The translations under genes and the position numbers were made by a program. A model generated the notes under the pieces. It worked only from the letters and a program-made list of their open reading frames with translations. It ran no database searches and had not been told where the DNA came from. DNA of 64,000 nt, taken from the NCBI GenBank assembly GCA_020746995.1, contig JAGPXD010000001.1, forward strand, positions 1,364,001-1,428,000. The letters run 5' to 3'. The DNA comes from Plectosphaerella cucumerina. Taxonomy: Eukaryota > Ascomycota > Sordariomycetes > Glomerellales > Plectosphaerellaceae. Shown in pieces: positions 32,720 through 43,683 of the stretch (position 1 is its first letter; the number at the start of each line of letters is the position of its first letter).

Positions 32720-34129
32720 ATGGCTCAACAACAGTACGGGTATGTCCGACGCGCACGCGCACACACAGTTCGGCGAACCGAAAGCGACTGGCCCAAATAC
32801 TGACGTGGATGGACAGATACGGCGGCAGACAGAACCCCTTTGACGACCGGGGGGCATCCGACGGCGGCTATGGCGGCCCTCAGCAGTCCTACGGCCAGTC
32901 TTACGGAGGAAACCAGTACAATGACCAATATGGTGGTACGCCCAGACCTGAAGACGTGCCTCCAAAAACCAGGTCGACTTTGCTGACCATCTACACACCA
33001 GGCTCGAACGTGGAGATGACTTCCCTCGGCGGCGGCGGCGGTGGCTACGGCCAGGCCAGCAACCCCAATGCCATTCTGAACGAGTGCCGCTCCATCGACC
33101 AGGGCATCGACGAAGTCGAGAACAACCTCGGCCAGCTGCGCATGCTCCAGGACCGGTCCCTCTCCGACGCCGACACGTCAGGCACCAGCGCCACCAAGCG
33201 ACAGCTCGAAGGCCTCAGCGCCGAGACAATGGACATGTACCGCGGACTCGTCGAGCGCGTGCGCACAGTAAAGTCGAACCCCGAAGCGCAGTCATCCAAG
33301 AACTCGGCACAGGTCGGCCGCATCGACCGCCGCCTCAAGACGGTCATCCAGCAGTACCAGCAGGTCGAGTCGCAGTTCCGCAAGAAGACGCAGGACCAGA
33401 TGGCCCGCCAGTACCGCATCGTGCGGCCCGAGGCCGGCGAGGACGAAGTCCGCCAGGCCGTGTCCGACCCCGACGGCGGCGCCGTCTTCAGCCAGGCCCT
33501 CATGCAGAGCAGTCGCCAGGGCCAGGCCCGCGCCGCCCTCAACGCCGTCCAGGACCGCCACGCGGAGATTCAGCGGATCGAGCGCCAGATGGTCGAGCTC
33601 GCGCAGATGTTCCAGGACATGGACACCATTGTCGTCCAGCAGGAGGCTGCCGTCGCTCAGATTGAGCAGAAGGGCGAGGAAGTTGCTGAGAACCTGATCA
33701 AGGGCAATGAGGAGATTGAGGTCGCTGTCAACACGGCCCGCTCCACGCGCAAGAAGAAGTGGTGGTGCCTCGCCATCTGTGGTACGTTCTCCTGTTGCGT
33801 CTGGCCAAAGAATGGCTCGCTGACAAGCCCTAGTCGCTATCGTGATCATCGTCGCTATTGTCGTCGTCGTCGTCATCGCCGTCAACGGCGGCTTCAAGGG
33901 CTCCGCGCCCGCCGCGGCACCCGCACCAGCCCCCGCCGCGCCAACCGCCGCAAACGCCAGGCGCGCCCTGGACAACGCCGCCGCCGCGATGAACCTCGAT
34001 TCAAACACAATCTCCCGCGTGCTGCGCGACAGAATGAACCGGCCAGGCGTTGAATGGCAACCTGGCGCGCACGCCGCCCGAGCCGACGATGCGGCCACAT
34101 ACGCGCGCAACATGGTTGCTCCGTTCTAA
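32720..34129 (+). CDS. SSO1: Plasma-membrane syntaxin (Sso1-like t-SNARE) with an extra C-terminal tail
   Basis: Four exons (32720..32739, 32817..32935, 33002..33781, 33834..34129) give 404 residues. Residues 1-65 are Gly/Tyr/Gln-rich and disordered. A syntaxin Habc region follows (about 75-200; for example QGIDEVENNLGQLRMLQD). The Qa-SNARE helix spans about 245-300 and includes ELAQMFQDMDTIVVQQEAAV and KGNEEIEVAVNTARSTRKKK, then WWCLAIC and a Val/Ile-rich span (about 307-323). It should drive fusion of secretory vesicles at the plasma membrane. Oddly, the frame continues 81 residues past the span as an Ala/Pro-rich tail, then RRALDNAAAAMNLDSNTIS and an end NMVAPF; yeast Sso1 stops right after its span. 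The first exon is only 20 bases. Confidence 0.9.
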
Positions 34130-34944
34130 GCGGACCGGCTGCTCCTCGCTTTCTTTTCCTTTACTGTCACCAAAAGCACTCTCTCCATCTATACGGGTCT
34201 GGAACCGGAGGGAGGCACGCGGCCCCGCCCCGGCTTGAAGTCAAAGGGGGCCGGGCCGGGGATCTCACGGTATAGACGGACAGGCTCGAGACGGTCTCCC
34301 CTTCTCACTCTCACATGTACATCTTCCACACACACATCCTCTTCATCACCGCGGCCGTCTCGGAAAGTCTCTGGGAGAAAGGGGGCCTCCGTCCGCCCGG
34401 GGGTGGAAACACTGGGATGATCTTGGAAATTCCCACGCGGGAGGCGTTGACTCTTTTTTTGTTGCTTTACTAGCTATGTTGCATACCGTGCGCGCGCCTG
34501 GCCTCTTGTATCCTCTTCTCGTTCTGCTTCTCCCCACAAACCCGGGCATCATGGGCGTTCTTCTCTGCTTGTCGGCAGTATTTGCAATACAGTCTTTAGT
34601 ACCTGTTCACATATGTGTGTCTCGTGATGTCTGGTGGTCCGGATTTCATTATCATTACTATTAAGTGAGAGCTCGAGGGCATCTCGGGTCTTGTGTCTTG
34701 GTACAGGGTATCTCCTCCTCAGCAATCACGTTATTCCGGTGTTCTCTCGCTGACGAAACGCAGCAGAAAACGACCATCCCATTCTTCCTCAGCAAAACCT
34801 GCTGCTTTCAACTCCTGAACGCCCAAACCAGGTGCTCGCGCACCATTATCATTGTATCGTCATGGCGTTGGCCAGTGTCTCTTGAGTCGTGGTATCATGT
34901 GTCGAGTCCCGTTTCTCATCATCATCATATCTCCCGCCCTTCCT
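34130..34944. other. Convergent 3' region, no gene seen
   Basis: It lies between the syntaxin stop and the stop of the minus-strand gene at 34945. The region is locally lower in GC than its neighbours, fitting 3' UTRs. No RNA gene recognised. Confidence 0.45.
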
Positions 34945-36171
34945 TCAGTCCGAAAAGTCATGCTTCGGGAGCGGCTTGCGGGTACGCTTCCTCGGGTTGC
35001 GGATGGGAATCGGCTGCGCAGGCGGCTCCGGCGCATACGTCGGCTCGAACGGCACGCCGCCCTTGGCCTTGATGTCGGCGATGATGGCGGCCTCCTCCTC
35101 GGCGTAGCGGCGCCGCATCAAGCCTCTTGGAACTCCCCAGTAAAGGCGAGGGGAGTAGGATCGAGGGCGCTGGAAGGGCTGTTCTTCCTCGGAGGGTGCG
35201 TCCTCCTCGGCCTGAGTTTCTTCATCGGCGGGGTCCTCTGCCTCTTCGGCGGTTTGTTCTTCGACGGGCTGCGTCTCCTGTCCCAGCATAGGGGGGATGA
35301 CCCGCTGTCTGGGCATAGCCAAGCGTGGGATGAGGAGGTTGTTGAGGTCGAGGTTCTCTCTGCCGCCCGTGACGGCAACACCGCGGCGACGGCGCTGAGG
35401 CTGCGGGCTGAGAGGGGCAGGGACTGGGGACGCTTCCGAGTCGGTGCCGAGGCTGATGGCTTCAAAGTCCACGCTGGTATCTGTGTCGACGCTGGCGCCG
35501 TCCGAGTCGGCCTCGTAGAACATGGCCTGACGCGAGTGAGGAGGGTATTTGAGCCGGTGCGTCCAGCGGATGCCTCCCGGCCTGGGCGCGACTTCGTTGA
35601 GGGCTGTGGTTCGGGGCCGACTGGGCTGCTCTCCCTCAGCGAGGACCTCGAGGTCGCTCTTCGGAAGGGGGAGCTCGACGAGGGGCTTTTGGGGAGGGTT
35701 GGGGTCGATGGTCACCTCGCAGGGCGGCAGGCCCATACGGGCGCGCAGGTTGCGGTGCGTCCAGTTCCTCCTCCATTCTGGACCATGCATGAGGCGGGCG
35801 CGGACCTCATAGCCAACACATCCGTTGATGGGGGAGCCGCGGATGCCAAAGGGGAGGTCTTCGTCATCTTCGTCTTCCTCGTCCGTATCGTCAGGGTAGC
35901 CGAAGTTGCGGAGGTATGCGCGGCGGCGGAGGCGCTCCTCGCGCACGAAGGCTGGAGGGGGGCCGATGGGGCACGAGCCAGGGCGGACGGGGACGAGGAC
36001 GTAACGGCGTCGTCGGGGGCATTCCTCGGGCTTGGGGATGGGAGGAAAGGAGAAGACTCCGGTGTATATGACATCTTCCTCGAAGGTGCGGCGCCACTGG
36101 GGGCAGCGCTGCCAGGTTATATGGCGCTCGAAGTGGCAGAACTCGCACCAGGCGACGTGTTCGAAGCACAT
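34945..36171 (-). CDS. Hypothetical protein with Cys/His-rich N-terminus and acidic C-terminal half
   Basis: One frame of 408 residues. The first 25 residues hold a cluster of possible metal ligands, CFEHVAWCEFCHFERH, followed by WQRCP and a basic stretch PRRRRYVLVPVRPGSCP. A very acidic run DDTDEEDEDDEDLPFG (about 94-109) precedes a region with SPINGCVGYEVRARLMHGPE and RRNWTHRNLRARMGLP. The second half is acidic and disordered, and the C-terminus is basic (RNPRKRTRKPLPKHDFSD), like a nuclear localisation signal. I do not recognise the family. A zinc-binding nuclear role is only a guess from composition. No intron is needed. Confidence 0.65.
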   Translation of the reverse strand: MCFEHVAWCEFCHFERHITWQRCPQWRRTFEEDVIYTGVFSFPPIPKPEECPRRRRYVLVPVRPGSCPIGPPPAFVREERLRRRAYLRNFGYPDDTDEEDEDDEDLPFGIRGSPINGCVGYEVRARLMHGPEWRRNWTHRNLRARMGLPPCEVTIDPNPPQKPLVELPLPKSDLEVLAEGEQPSRPRTTALNEVAPRPGGIRWTHRLKYPPHSRQAMFYEADSDGASVDTDTSVDFEAISLGTDSEASPVPAPLSPQPQRRRRGVAVTGGRENLDLNNLLIPRLAMPRQRVIPPMLGQETQPVEEQTAEEAEDPADEETQAEEDAPSEEEQPFQRPRSYSPRLYWGVPRGLMRRRYAEEEAAIIADIKAKGGVPFEPTYAPEPPAQPIPIRNPRKRTRKPLPKHDFSD

Positions 36172-37082
36172 GGTTGCGGTGGGTGGATGATGGTGCTTCT
36201 GAGGGTGTCTTGGTGTCTCTGTGTCTCCGGTGGTGACTCCCAGGGCGGTGTTGGTGTTCTCTTGGTGTTTTGAGGGGTGTTTCGCTTCGGGAGTTTGCTT
36301 CTTGGGTTTTCTCAGTTGTCGATTGTTTGCGAAACTTTCTTCGGCATCTTCTCGCTTGGATCTTCGCGATACTTTGCCTGGTGTTTCTCAGTTGTATCGG
36401 AAAACTGTCACTGTGGTTTGTCTCTGACTGTGACCAAGTATCGAGTGACTTGGGCAAACACCTCGACTGTATCACTGAGACGTGACTTTCCAGTGGTTCT
36501 GAAGTGCACAAAAGAGAGGGCGATACGAAAAGAATGACCTCTGAAATGAAGGTGAGCACCCAGGAGGGTGAAGTGCGAAAGAAAGCCTCAACGATGGTGA
36601 AAGGTCGTGGTGGTTGAAAAGGACGAGGCCGATACGGACTCCGCGAAGGTGGAAGAGAAAAGGTACCGTGACCACAAAAGGAACGAGCGAAAAGGGAAAA
36701 GGTCCTGGAAAGGTACGTCGCTGCCGACGGCAGGAACGATATCAATTTCCCATGGTGAACTGCCTTCTTGCAACGGCAGGAGCGAAAAAAGGGGCACTCG
36801 GGCCACGTGAGGCTTTGCGGTATGCCTCCGGGATAAGGCGACGACGTCAGTCGCTCAGGCGATTAGGCCTCGCATTCTGTCAAGTTTGACAAGCACGGAA
36901 TTCATGGATAGAAGGTTGGCTTGACACCTGAATGGGATATAGGCTGATATACAACACACCAAGTGCTTTTTGATTCTAACCACAACACAAAAACCCAGAC
37001 CCAAAAACGCCTCGAGGACTTTCCCCCCCGCTGGAAATATGCACAACAAGCCGAGCCAATACTTCTTTCTTGTTTCTCTCCT
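36172..37082. other. Intergenic region, no gene seen
   Basis: It contains the 5' flank of the hypothetical gene at 36171 and the 3' flank of the acetyltransferase gene. A reverse frame at 35891-36745 overlaps the gene's first codons out of frame and is not protein-like. Confidence 0.45.
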
Positions 37083-40000
37083 TCACTTCTTCGCCTTCTT
37101 CGGCTTGCGCTTCCTCTCCCCAAATGCCTCCTCATACACCTCGGCCGCCGTCTGCTGACCAGCCTTGCGCTTAGTCTTTGCCGTCTTGACGCTGACAACA
37201 GCACCGGCCTGGCCCGTCTTGGCAATCTGCTTCTCCGCGTCCTCCCACTCGGCCGCGCCGCCGTCGATCTCGTACTGGTCCAGCGGCAGCGAGTCGATGA
37301 GCTCGCGCTGCTTCCTCTTCAGCTCGCGCGCCACCTCGTCGCCGCCCTCGTCCAGCTCGTCGTCGAGCGCCGTCTCGAGAGGCTCGAACCGCGCGTCCAC
37401 AACCTCGTCCTCGTGCACGCCCTGCGCGTTCTCCCGGCTCACGCCCAGGGAGGCCGGCCGGGGAAGCTCCGCGTCCACCGCCGCCGACACGAGGGAGCTG
37501 AAGTGCGCAGTCACCTTGCGCAGGATCTTGATGAACATGGCCAGGAGCTGCTGGTTCGGCAGCGCCAGCTCCTGCGACACGGCGTCCATATCCTTGCGCT
37601 GCTGTCCGACCGCCAGCAGGATGGCCTGCTGCACCGGCGTCAGACGCACGTCGGCCTTGAGACGGCCCGTGAAGTACAGGTTTGCGATGGTCGGGAGAAG
37701 GTCGAGGATGACGTGGTAGTCGAGCATGTTGTTGGCGTACGACTCGAGACGCTTGAGGTCAAAGGGAGACATGTATTGGTCGAGCTCGGTCTTTGTGAGC
37801 GGCGACGCCGCCTGCTCGTCGAGCTTCGCGCCCGCGTTGGCAGCCTCATCCACGCTGAGCGCCGTGATGCTAGGGAACGAACGGAAGTTGAACGACAGCA
37901 GAGTCAGGAACCGCTTCTGGAAGTCGCGCGAGAAGGCGCCCAGCCACGAGGGGTCGGCGCCGGCCGCCTGCAGGGGGCGGACCATGACGCACGTGTGCTC
38001 GCCGGTGAGGTCGCTGGCCGTCTGGCGGACGTAGAGCTGGGAAGGGTCAGTACAAAGCTACAAGTGTAAGAGAAGGAAAGGTGCTTACCGGCGCAAAGTC
38101 GGCCTTCTTCCAGAAACGCAGCAGCTCCGGCGACATGCCGTACGACACACCGACGTAGTCGAGCGCCTCGGGCTTCGTCTCGGACAGCTTGGCGAACAGC
38201 GGCGGCATCCTGTTGATGTCGCGAACCTTGACATCGTCGGCCAGCAGCGACGCGCCCTCGAGGTCGGCATCTGTGGCACGCGCCTCGTACTGGTCAGCCA
38301 TGGCCTCGTCGCCGCCCTCGGCCAGGCTCGTGAACCGGCCCTCGTAAAAGTCGACGAGCAGCTGCAGCGCCTTCTTTCCGTAGCCCTTGCCCGTGTAGTC
38401 GGCGTTTGTCGCGATGCGCACCACGCGCGCGCCCGAGAGCGATGCGAAGTCTTCATCCTGGTACTGCTGGCTGACGAGCCAGGGGATCAGGTCGCCCGAC
38501 GGCCGCTGGCCGCGGCTCAGCGAGTTGAGGACACTCTGCCTGCTGATGCGGCCCTCGAGCGCGACCTGGATGACGCACAGTGGCTCAGGGAGGCGCGCGT
38601 CGCCCTCGGCGATGGGCGGCACGAGCACGTAAAGCTCGTGCGCCGGCGCGTCGCTCATGAGCTGCAGGTCGTCGGGGGAGTTCTTGTAGTGGCTCGCCAC
38701 GTAGAGGGCGACCATCTGCTGGAGCATGCGCTCGGCCACAGGGTGGCCCGAGAAGAGCGTGTCGCGGTTGACGCGCAGCAGCTCGCAGTGCGACGGGTCG
38801 GGGAAGCCCTGGGCGATGGCACGAGGTTTGGGCAGCGTCGCTGTCAGGCACAGCACGTTGTTGAGCCACTTCTCGACCTCGTCGCCCTTGGCGTAACGGA
38901 TGGGCTCCTCGAGCGTGATCTCGCGCAGCGAACGGCTGGCCTGGAACTCGGACGGCTGGCCCTTGGCCTCGCGGCCGGTCGAGCGGTCGGCGATGGTTGT
39001 GTCGCCGCGGGGAGCGGCGGCGCCGGGGCGCGACTGCTCGCGCAGCTGCTTGATGAGCTTCTGCGACAGCGAGCGGCCGGTACCCTCGTAGCCGTGGATG
39101 GTCGAGGCCATGAAGACAAGGTAGGGGCCCATGAGCTTGCGGACAAGCGGCAGCGGGATGGCGGCGGCCTCATCGATGACAACGAGCTCGGCCTGACCGA
39201 GAACGTGTGCGTCCTGGGGGCGGATGTACTGGATGGTCTGGCGGTGGTTGCGCGTAATGTTGACGCGAACGATGGCCTTGTTGAAGTCGGGGTTGGTGGA
39301 CTGGATGATAGAGTAGTCGGCGTGATCGGCGTAGCCGAGGGCGTCGAAGCCCTTGAAGATGAACTCGAAGAGGGTCTTCAAGTTCTCTGGCGATGGCGAT
39401 GTGATGAAAATGTTGCTGTAGCCGTGAGCGACGGCGGCGGCGACGGCGACACCCATGGCGGCCGACTTTCCGCGACCACGGGCGGCTGTCAGGGTAACGG
39501 TGCTGCGCAGGGTCTTCTCGCTGATGGCGTCCACAAAGGTCATGAGGGCCTTGGCCTGGTCAACCGTCTTGGCCAGAGTGACGAGGGAGCCGACAGGCTG
39601 GGTATCCTGCAGCGACTCCTTGATGGTATCGAGCTCCTTCTCAGCGTCCGTCTTGGTGTCGTCGAGCTCAGGGGGCGGCAGGCGCGCGACGTCCTTGCCG
39701 CCCGAGATGGGCAGCACGTTCATCTCATCATCGATGACCAGACAACCCTTGCAGCCACCGAGAGAGAGGATGAAGCGCTCGTTGAAGCGGGCGACGACGT
39801 CGTCGTGCGCCTCGGTACGGTACTTCTTGTGCACGTCCATGCTGAGGTTGTAGAGCTGCTTCAGGCTGTTCATGCCCTTGAGCACCAGCACGACCATACC
39901 GCCACCCTCAACCGTCTCGATTGTGCGCGCAAGAATGTTGGGAGTGATGGCCTCGAAGTCCTGCAGGATGCACATGCCGTATGTGTTTCCGAGGATCTTC

Positions 40001-40457
40001 TCCGTCTCCTTGTAGTAAACGTAACGGATGTTGTGGAGGGAGACGAAGAGCTCGAACGGGTCCTCCGAGTTGGCCTCGCGGATGCCACGCCTGACTTCCT
40101 TCTTGATCTTGTTCTCGCGCTTCTGTCGGTGACTGTTCCGGGGGGGTCAGTTGTTGTCTCGAGTCGGCGGGGTGGACCTGGCTCACCTCGTGAAGCCGAG
40201 CAGCTTGGTCTTGTACGCCCAGAGGACGTTCTTGTTGTGCTTCATGTCATTTCGCGACATGAGATAGTGCAGGTTGACGATGACGTCCTTGATGTTGCGG
40301 TCGCCGACGACGACGAAGAAGCTCCTTTTCTTCTCCTGGGCCCCGTTGGCCATCAGGGCCGGGATGCGACTGTCTCTGTGGAGGGGGTGACGGGTCAGCT
40401 GTCTGCATAGGAGGCATTGATCGTGGAGATGGGTACATACACCTGCTTGCGCGACAT
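37083..40457 (-). CDS. KRE33: RNA cytidine acetyltransferase (Kre33/NAT10)
   Basis: Four exons, complement(37083..38036, 38089..40132, 40187..40375, 40441..40457), give 1067 residues (yeast Kre33 1056). Exon 1 has 17 bases; using the donor GT|GTATGT gives MSRKQVDSRIPAL, the family's usual opening. The N-terminal domain shows LHYLMSRNDMKHNKNVLWAY. The helicase-like domain has the P-loop AARGRGKSAA (about 285-294) and ELVVIDEAAAIPLPLVRKL. GNAT-type segments follow (GRISRQSVLNSLSRGQRPSG, RVVRIATNADYTGKGYGKKA), then a C-terminal region ending in a Lys-rich nucleolar signal (GERKRKPKKAKK). It should make N4-acetylcytidine in 18S rRNA and, with an adaptor, in Leu/Ser tRNAs, using ATP and acetyl-CoA, and support small-subunit assembly in the nucleolus. 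Confidence 0.97.
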
Positions 40458-40746
40458 CTTTGCTTCTCTTGGGCGGGATTGCGTGCAGATCTCGCTTGGG
40501 GAAGCTTGCGCGGACGAGATGTAGTCGGCGGGACTCGACGGCTTCTTCGCTGGACCGAGCTCTGGCGGCGCATGCGAAGAAATCCAAAATTTTGGCGGAG
40601 CAGCATTTTCTGCCGGGCGGTCAGGGTGGGCGTCCACAGTGGGTGGGCGGTGTGAGCGAGCGAGGTGGGGTGGACATTGGACATGGGACATGGGACGCTG
40701 CCGCCAGAGGTGTTAATGCCTGATTTTCTGCTTCTCCACATCGCCA

Positions 40747-40833
40747 GCTCGGATCGTCTAGTTGGTTAGGATGATGCATTGTGGTCACTACTACAATACT
40801 GCATTGACGGCAGTTCGAATCCGCCTCCGAGCA
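40747..40833 (+). tRNA. tRNA-His (GTG) with a 14-base intron
   Basis: The cloverleaf can be drawn base by base. Acceptor stem GCTCGGA (40747-40753) pairs fully with TCCGAGC (40826-40832), and A40833 is the discriminator. The D arm is GTCT/GGAT around AGTTGGTTA. The anticodon stem ATGCA (40774-40778) pairs with TGCAT (40800-40804), with loop TTGTGG and then C after the intron, so the anticodon is GTG. The intron is 40785-40798, at the standard place after base 37. The T arm GGCAG-TTCGAAT-CCGCC has one A-C mismatch. Six Ts follow at 40836. The gene should be read by RNA polymerase III. Confidence 0.85.
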
Positions 40834-40835
40834 CA

Positions 40836-40841
40836 TTTTTT
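40836..40841 (+). terminator. RNA polymerase III terminator of the tRNA-His gene
   Basis: Six consecutive Ts begin two bases after the discriminator base, the usual Pol III stop signal. Confidence 0.75.
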
Positions 40842-42071
40842 GCCCTTTGCTACGTCAACCCACCTCTGTCCGTTCTTTATTTTTGCGCAGGAGAAACACA
40901 CTGTTCTCTTAAGAGTCAACCTACAGATGTAATGATGTGGGCAAAATGTCTTTATCAATTTAAGCATCTTGCGTCTGGAGCTTTTGGGACACAAAGTCGA
41001 AGTCATACTCCTCCCCTTATTGGGATGGAAACTACCCAACTCCCGCAAACATTTCCATACGTGTTGCACTCCGAATGACTGTTTCAATTTCCTACCGCTA
41101 TCATCTTCCCCTGCTAAGTATAAAATCCATAGCAGTCGGTGATGAGCGCTTGTTATCACCAGGTAAGCAAGTATGTTGGTGGTGTTTGAGTGACCGGCAA
41201 ACTTCCAGTCGCACCTCAGCAAGATGTAAGAGGAATCCGAGGAGAACGTTGAGCGGAATGCCACCGAGAAAGAATTCGGGGCGACAACACTACAATTCAT
41301 CAACCCCCGAATGTCTCTTTCTCGACTATACGAACATTGCCTACCCCCTTCTCTTTCTATGGTCGAAAAGCGTGCTCTCCTGCATCGTCACACACCTTTG
41401 GGTAGGGGATGCGGAATTTTCCCATTCCATGGTAGATATTCTTTGCCTGCTAGGAAGAGATGCTCAGAAGCTGGACGGGGCGCTGAGCGAGTCTGTACAT
41501 CTCAGCGTTGGTGCAGCAAATGCAAAATCATACATCGGATAGACGTAGATGTCGGAATTCGGAGACAGAGGCATGCATTGATCACCAACTGCATGGACCG
41601 GAGCAGCAACCTATGGAAATTGATCCATCCATTTGAATTCGTGCGGATGTGGATGGTGTGCTTCGTCTTACTACATGTCCCACGAATATCAGCCGCAGTC
41701 CACTCCCATGCTCTTGAACACCCAAGTCCTTTCGACGAGTCTATTGATACACTGATTCTTATTACACAGGCCAGACAGCCCAAAGGCAGCCCATCACTCT
41801 CAAGGGCCGCACACCCTACGGGCACGGATCACACTCACCCCGTCTCTATCTTCTCTCATGCACAACGTCTGCCATTGCTATGCTCAGTTCAGCGGTCTAT
41901 CAAACCATGTATGAGGACGGTAGGAGAGGAAGGGGGAGAAAGGCGCACAATCTTCCCCCAACGCAAGATGCAAATGCGCCGCGTAGAACCCCCGGCAGAC
42001 ATGACGACACAAGGAAAAGAGAGAGAGAGGAATGCATCCAGCCCAAAGAAGTCCCATCCCGAAGGCCTTCC
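40842..42071. other. Intergenic region, no gene seen
   Basis: It runs from the tRNA terminator to the stop of the mS38 gene. The part 40850-41500 is lower in GC than the rest of the window. Plus-strand frames at 41075-42363 are not protein-like, and the longest one overlaps mS38 on the other strand. Confidence 0.5.
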
Positions 42072-43172
42072 TCACAGCCTGTCCAGCTTGCGCCTAAGGT
42101 TGCGGGTGCGCTTCATGAGCTTCTTGTACTTCTGCTTCTTCATCTTGAGCTTGCGCTGCCTCCGGACACTCAGAGCCTGCATCGTGGGGCCGGCGGCCTG
42201 GTGGGCGGCCTGGGCGTCGTCGAACATGAGCTGGCGCCGGGCCATGCGCTCGAGGAAGGTGCGGGGACGGCCGTCGCCGCGGACGATGCGCGGGCTGTGG
42301 GCGACGACGCGGATCTGGCCGTCGGCGTCGGTCGACTCCTCAATGGTGAAGAGGGCCTTGTAGACGCGGTGGTGGGGGTCGGTCTCGGTCGACTCGCCGA
42401 GGAGAGTGGCGACTTGCTGCTGCTGCTGGGCCGCGGCGGCGGCCTCGGTCTGGGCCTCGGGGGCCGGCGGGGGGCGGAAGGGGACGAACTGGCCGGCCAT
42501 GGCGTTGAGCTGGACGTAGACGCTCGACTCGGAGCCGTCGGCGTGCTGGAAGTCGATCTTGCGGACGGGGTCGCCGTTGGCGCCGGCCTCGGCCTCGGAG
42601 CCGATGGTCATGCTGGCCATGGCGCCGTCGAGCTCATCGGCGGTCCTGGAGAGGGTGGAGATGACGTCTTTCGTGCTGGGGGCGCGGGTGCCGAGGTCGA
42701 AGATGGCGGCGAAGGCGTCGTCGGTTATCGACTTGGGCATGCTGCTGGTGACTGAGATGGGACGGTGGAGGGAGAAGAAGGTCGACAGGCCGAGGGCTGG
42801 AGATGTCAGTCAGTACGGTGCTTGTCTCGTCCATCGTATGAGGGCCGACTCACCCTCCTGCGAGAGGTGTTGCGTGCTGGGAACGCTGGGCAGCTTTTGC
42901 GACGCGGCGTCCTTTGTCCGCCTCTTCCTCTTCTCAGGGCCGGCCTTGGCCTCGCCGGCGCGCGACGACGACGATGTGGTGGCCGGAACGGCGGCGGCCG
43001 ACTGGCCGGGGATATCCTTGGGCCCGTTGTCTGAGCTGGAGGGCTTGGACGAGGAGCAGCGGCGCTGGTGGCGGAAGGGGCGCGAGACGCCGACGGCCGC
43101 TGCCATGGGGGCGACGGCGGTCATCGAGGTGACGACCGGGGCGGCGGCGCGGCGCACCGTTGCGGGCAGCAT
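42072..43172 (-). CDS. COX24: Mitochondrial small-subunit ribosomal protein mS38 (Cox24/AURKAIP1 family)
   Basis: Exons complement(42072..42796, 42854..43172) give 347 residues; the 57-base intron has GTGAGT and TCTCCAG ends. The diagnostic part is the C-terminus, RRQRKLKMKKQKYKKLMKRT followed by RNLRRKLDRL, the DUF1713 basic helix of mS38 that binds 12S/15S rRNA at the decoding region. The N-terminus is Arg/Ala/Ser-rich without acids (MLPATVRRAAAPVVTSMTAV), as in mitochondrial presequences. The middle (about 60-300) is poorly conserved and partly disordered, including a short poly-Gln run. Yeast Cox24 is far shorter (111 residues), so this is a long fungal form. It is needed for translation of mitochondrial mRNAs, in yeast notably COX1. 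Confidence 0.87.
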
Positions 43173-43683
43173 GTTGGGCGTGTGTCTGCGTGCTGCGCTT
43201 CGTAAGGAGAGGAGGGGAAGGTCGTCGAAGGGTGACGGGCGGGCGGAGGGTGAGGGTTTGAAGGTGTCGATGTCGAGATCGACGTCGGTCGGGAGGGCGC
43301 TTGCGTGCAAAGCCGGGAAAAGACTGGCGTGTGGTCGGTCGGCGTCGGAGAAAGGTCTGGCAAATCGTCGGTCCACTTTGCCTGAGGCATCACTCGGGCC
43401 GAGGGGGGTACGTACCGATAAGGGGGCGAGTGCTGATAAGCAGCTGCGGCAATCACTTCGAGTCCGAGAAACACCAAGGAATTGTTGGAGGCAACGATGA
43501 GGCAATTGTATTTAAAGAAGCAGGCAGTCGGTCAGATGTATCCGAACTCTATCTACTCATCCGACATCTGACTCTCCCTCCTCCCCCCGTGATCGGCCCC
43601 GCAGAGCCTCACCGCGTGACCACTAATCCGGTTCAGCAACAGCCTCACCGCCGGATCTATCTTTGTCCTATCCCATCCCCAGC
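43173..43683. other. Intergenic region, no gene seen
   Basis: Between the mS38 start and the stop of the dioxygenase gene. A TTTAAATA-like word on the minus strand near 43508 could be the mS38 core promoter; no other motif seen. Confidence 0.4.

Noticed and set aside
34852..36273. 473-codon plus-strand frame
   Set aside because: It is the antisense of the 408-residue gene at 34945-36171; repeated short charged and hydrophobic patches come from complementing that gene.
38638..40410. 590-codon plus-strand frame
   Set aside because: Antisense shadow of the Kre33 gene, which has clear family motifs on the other strand.
41311..42363. 350-codon plus-strand frame
   Set aside because: Its right part is the complement of the mS38 gene and its left part has no protein-like composition.
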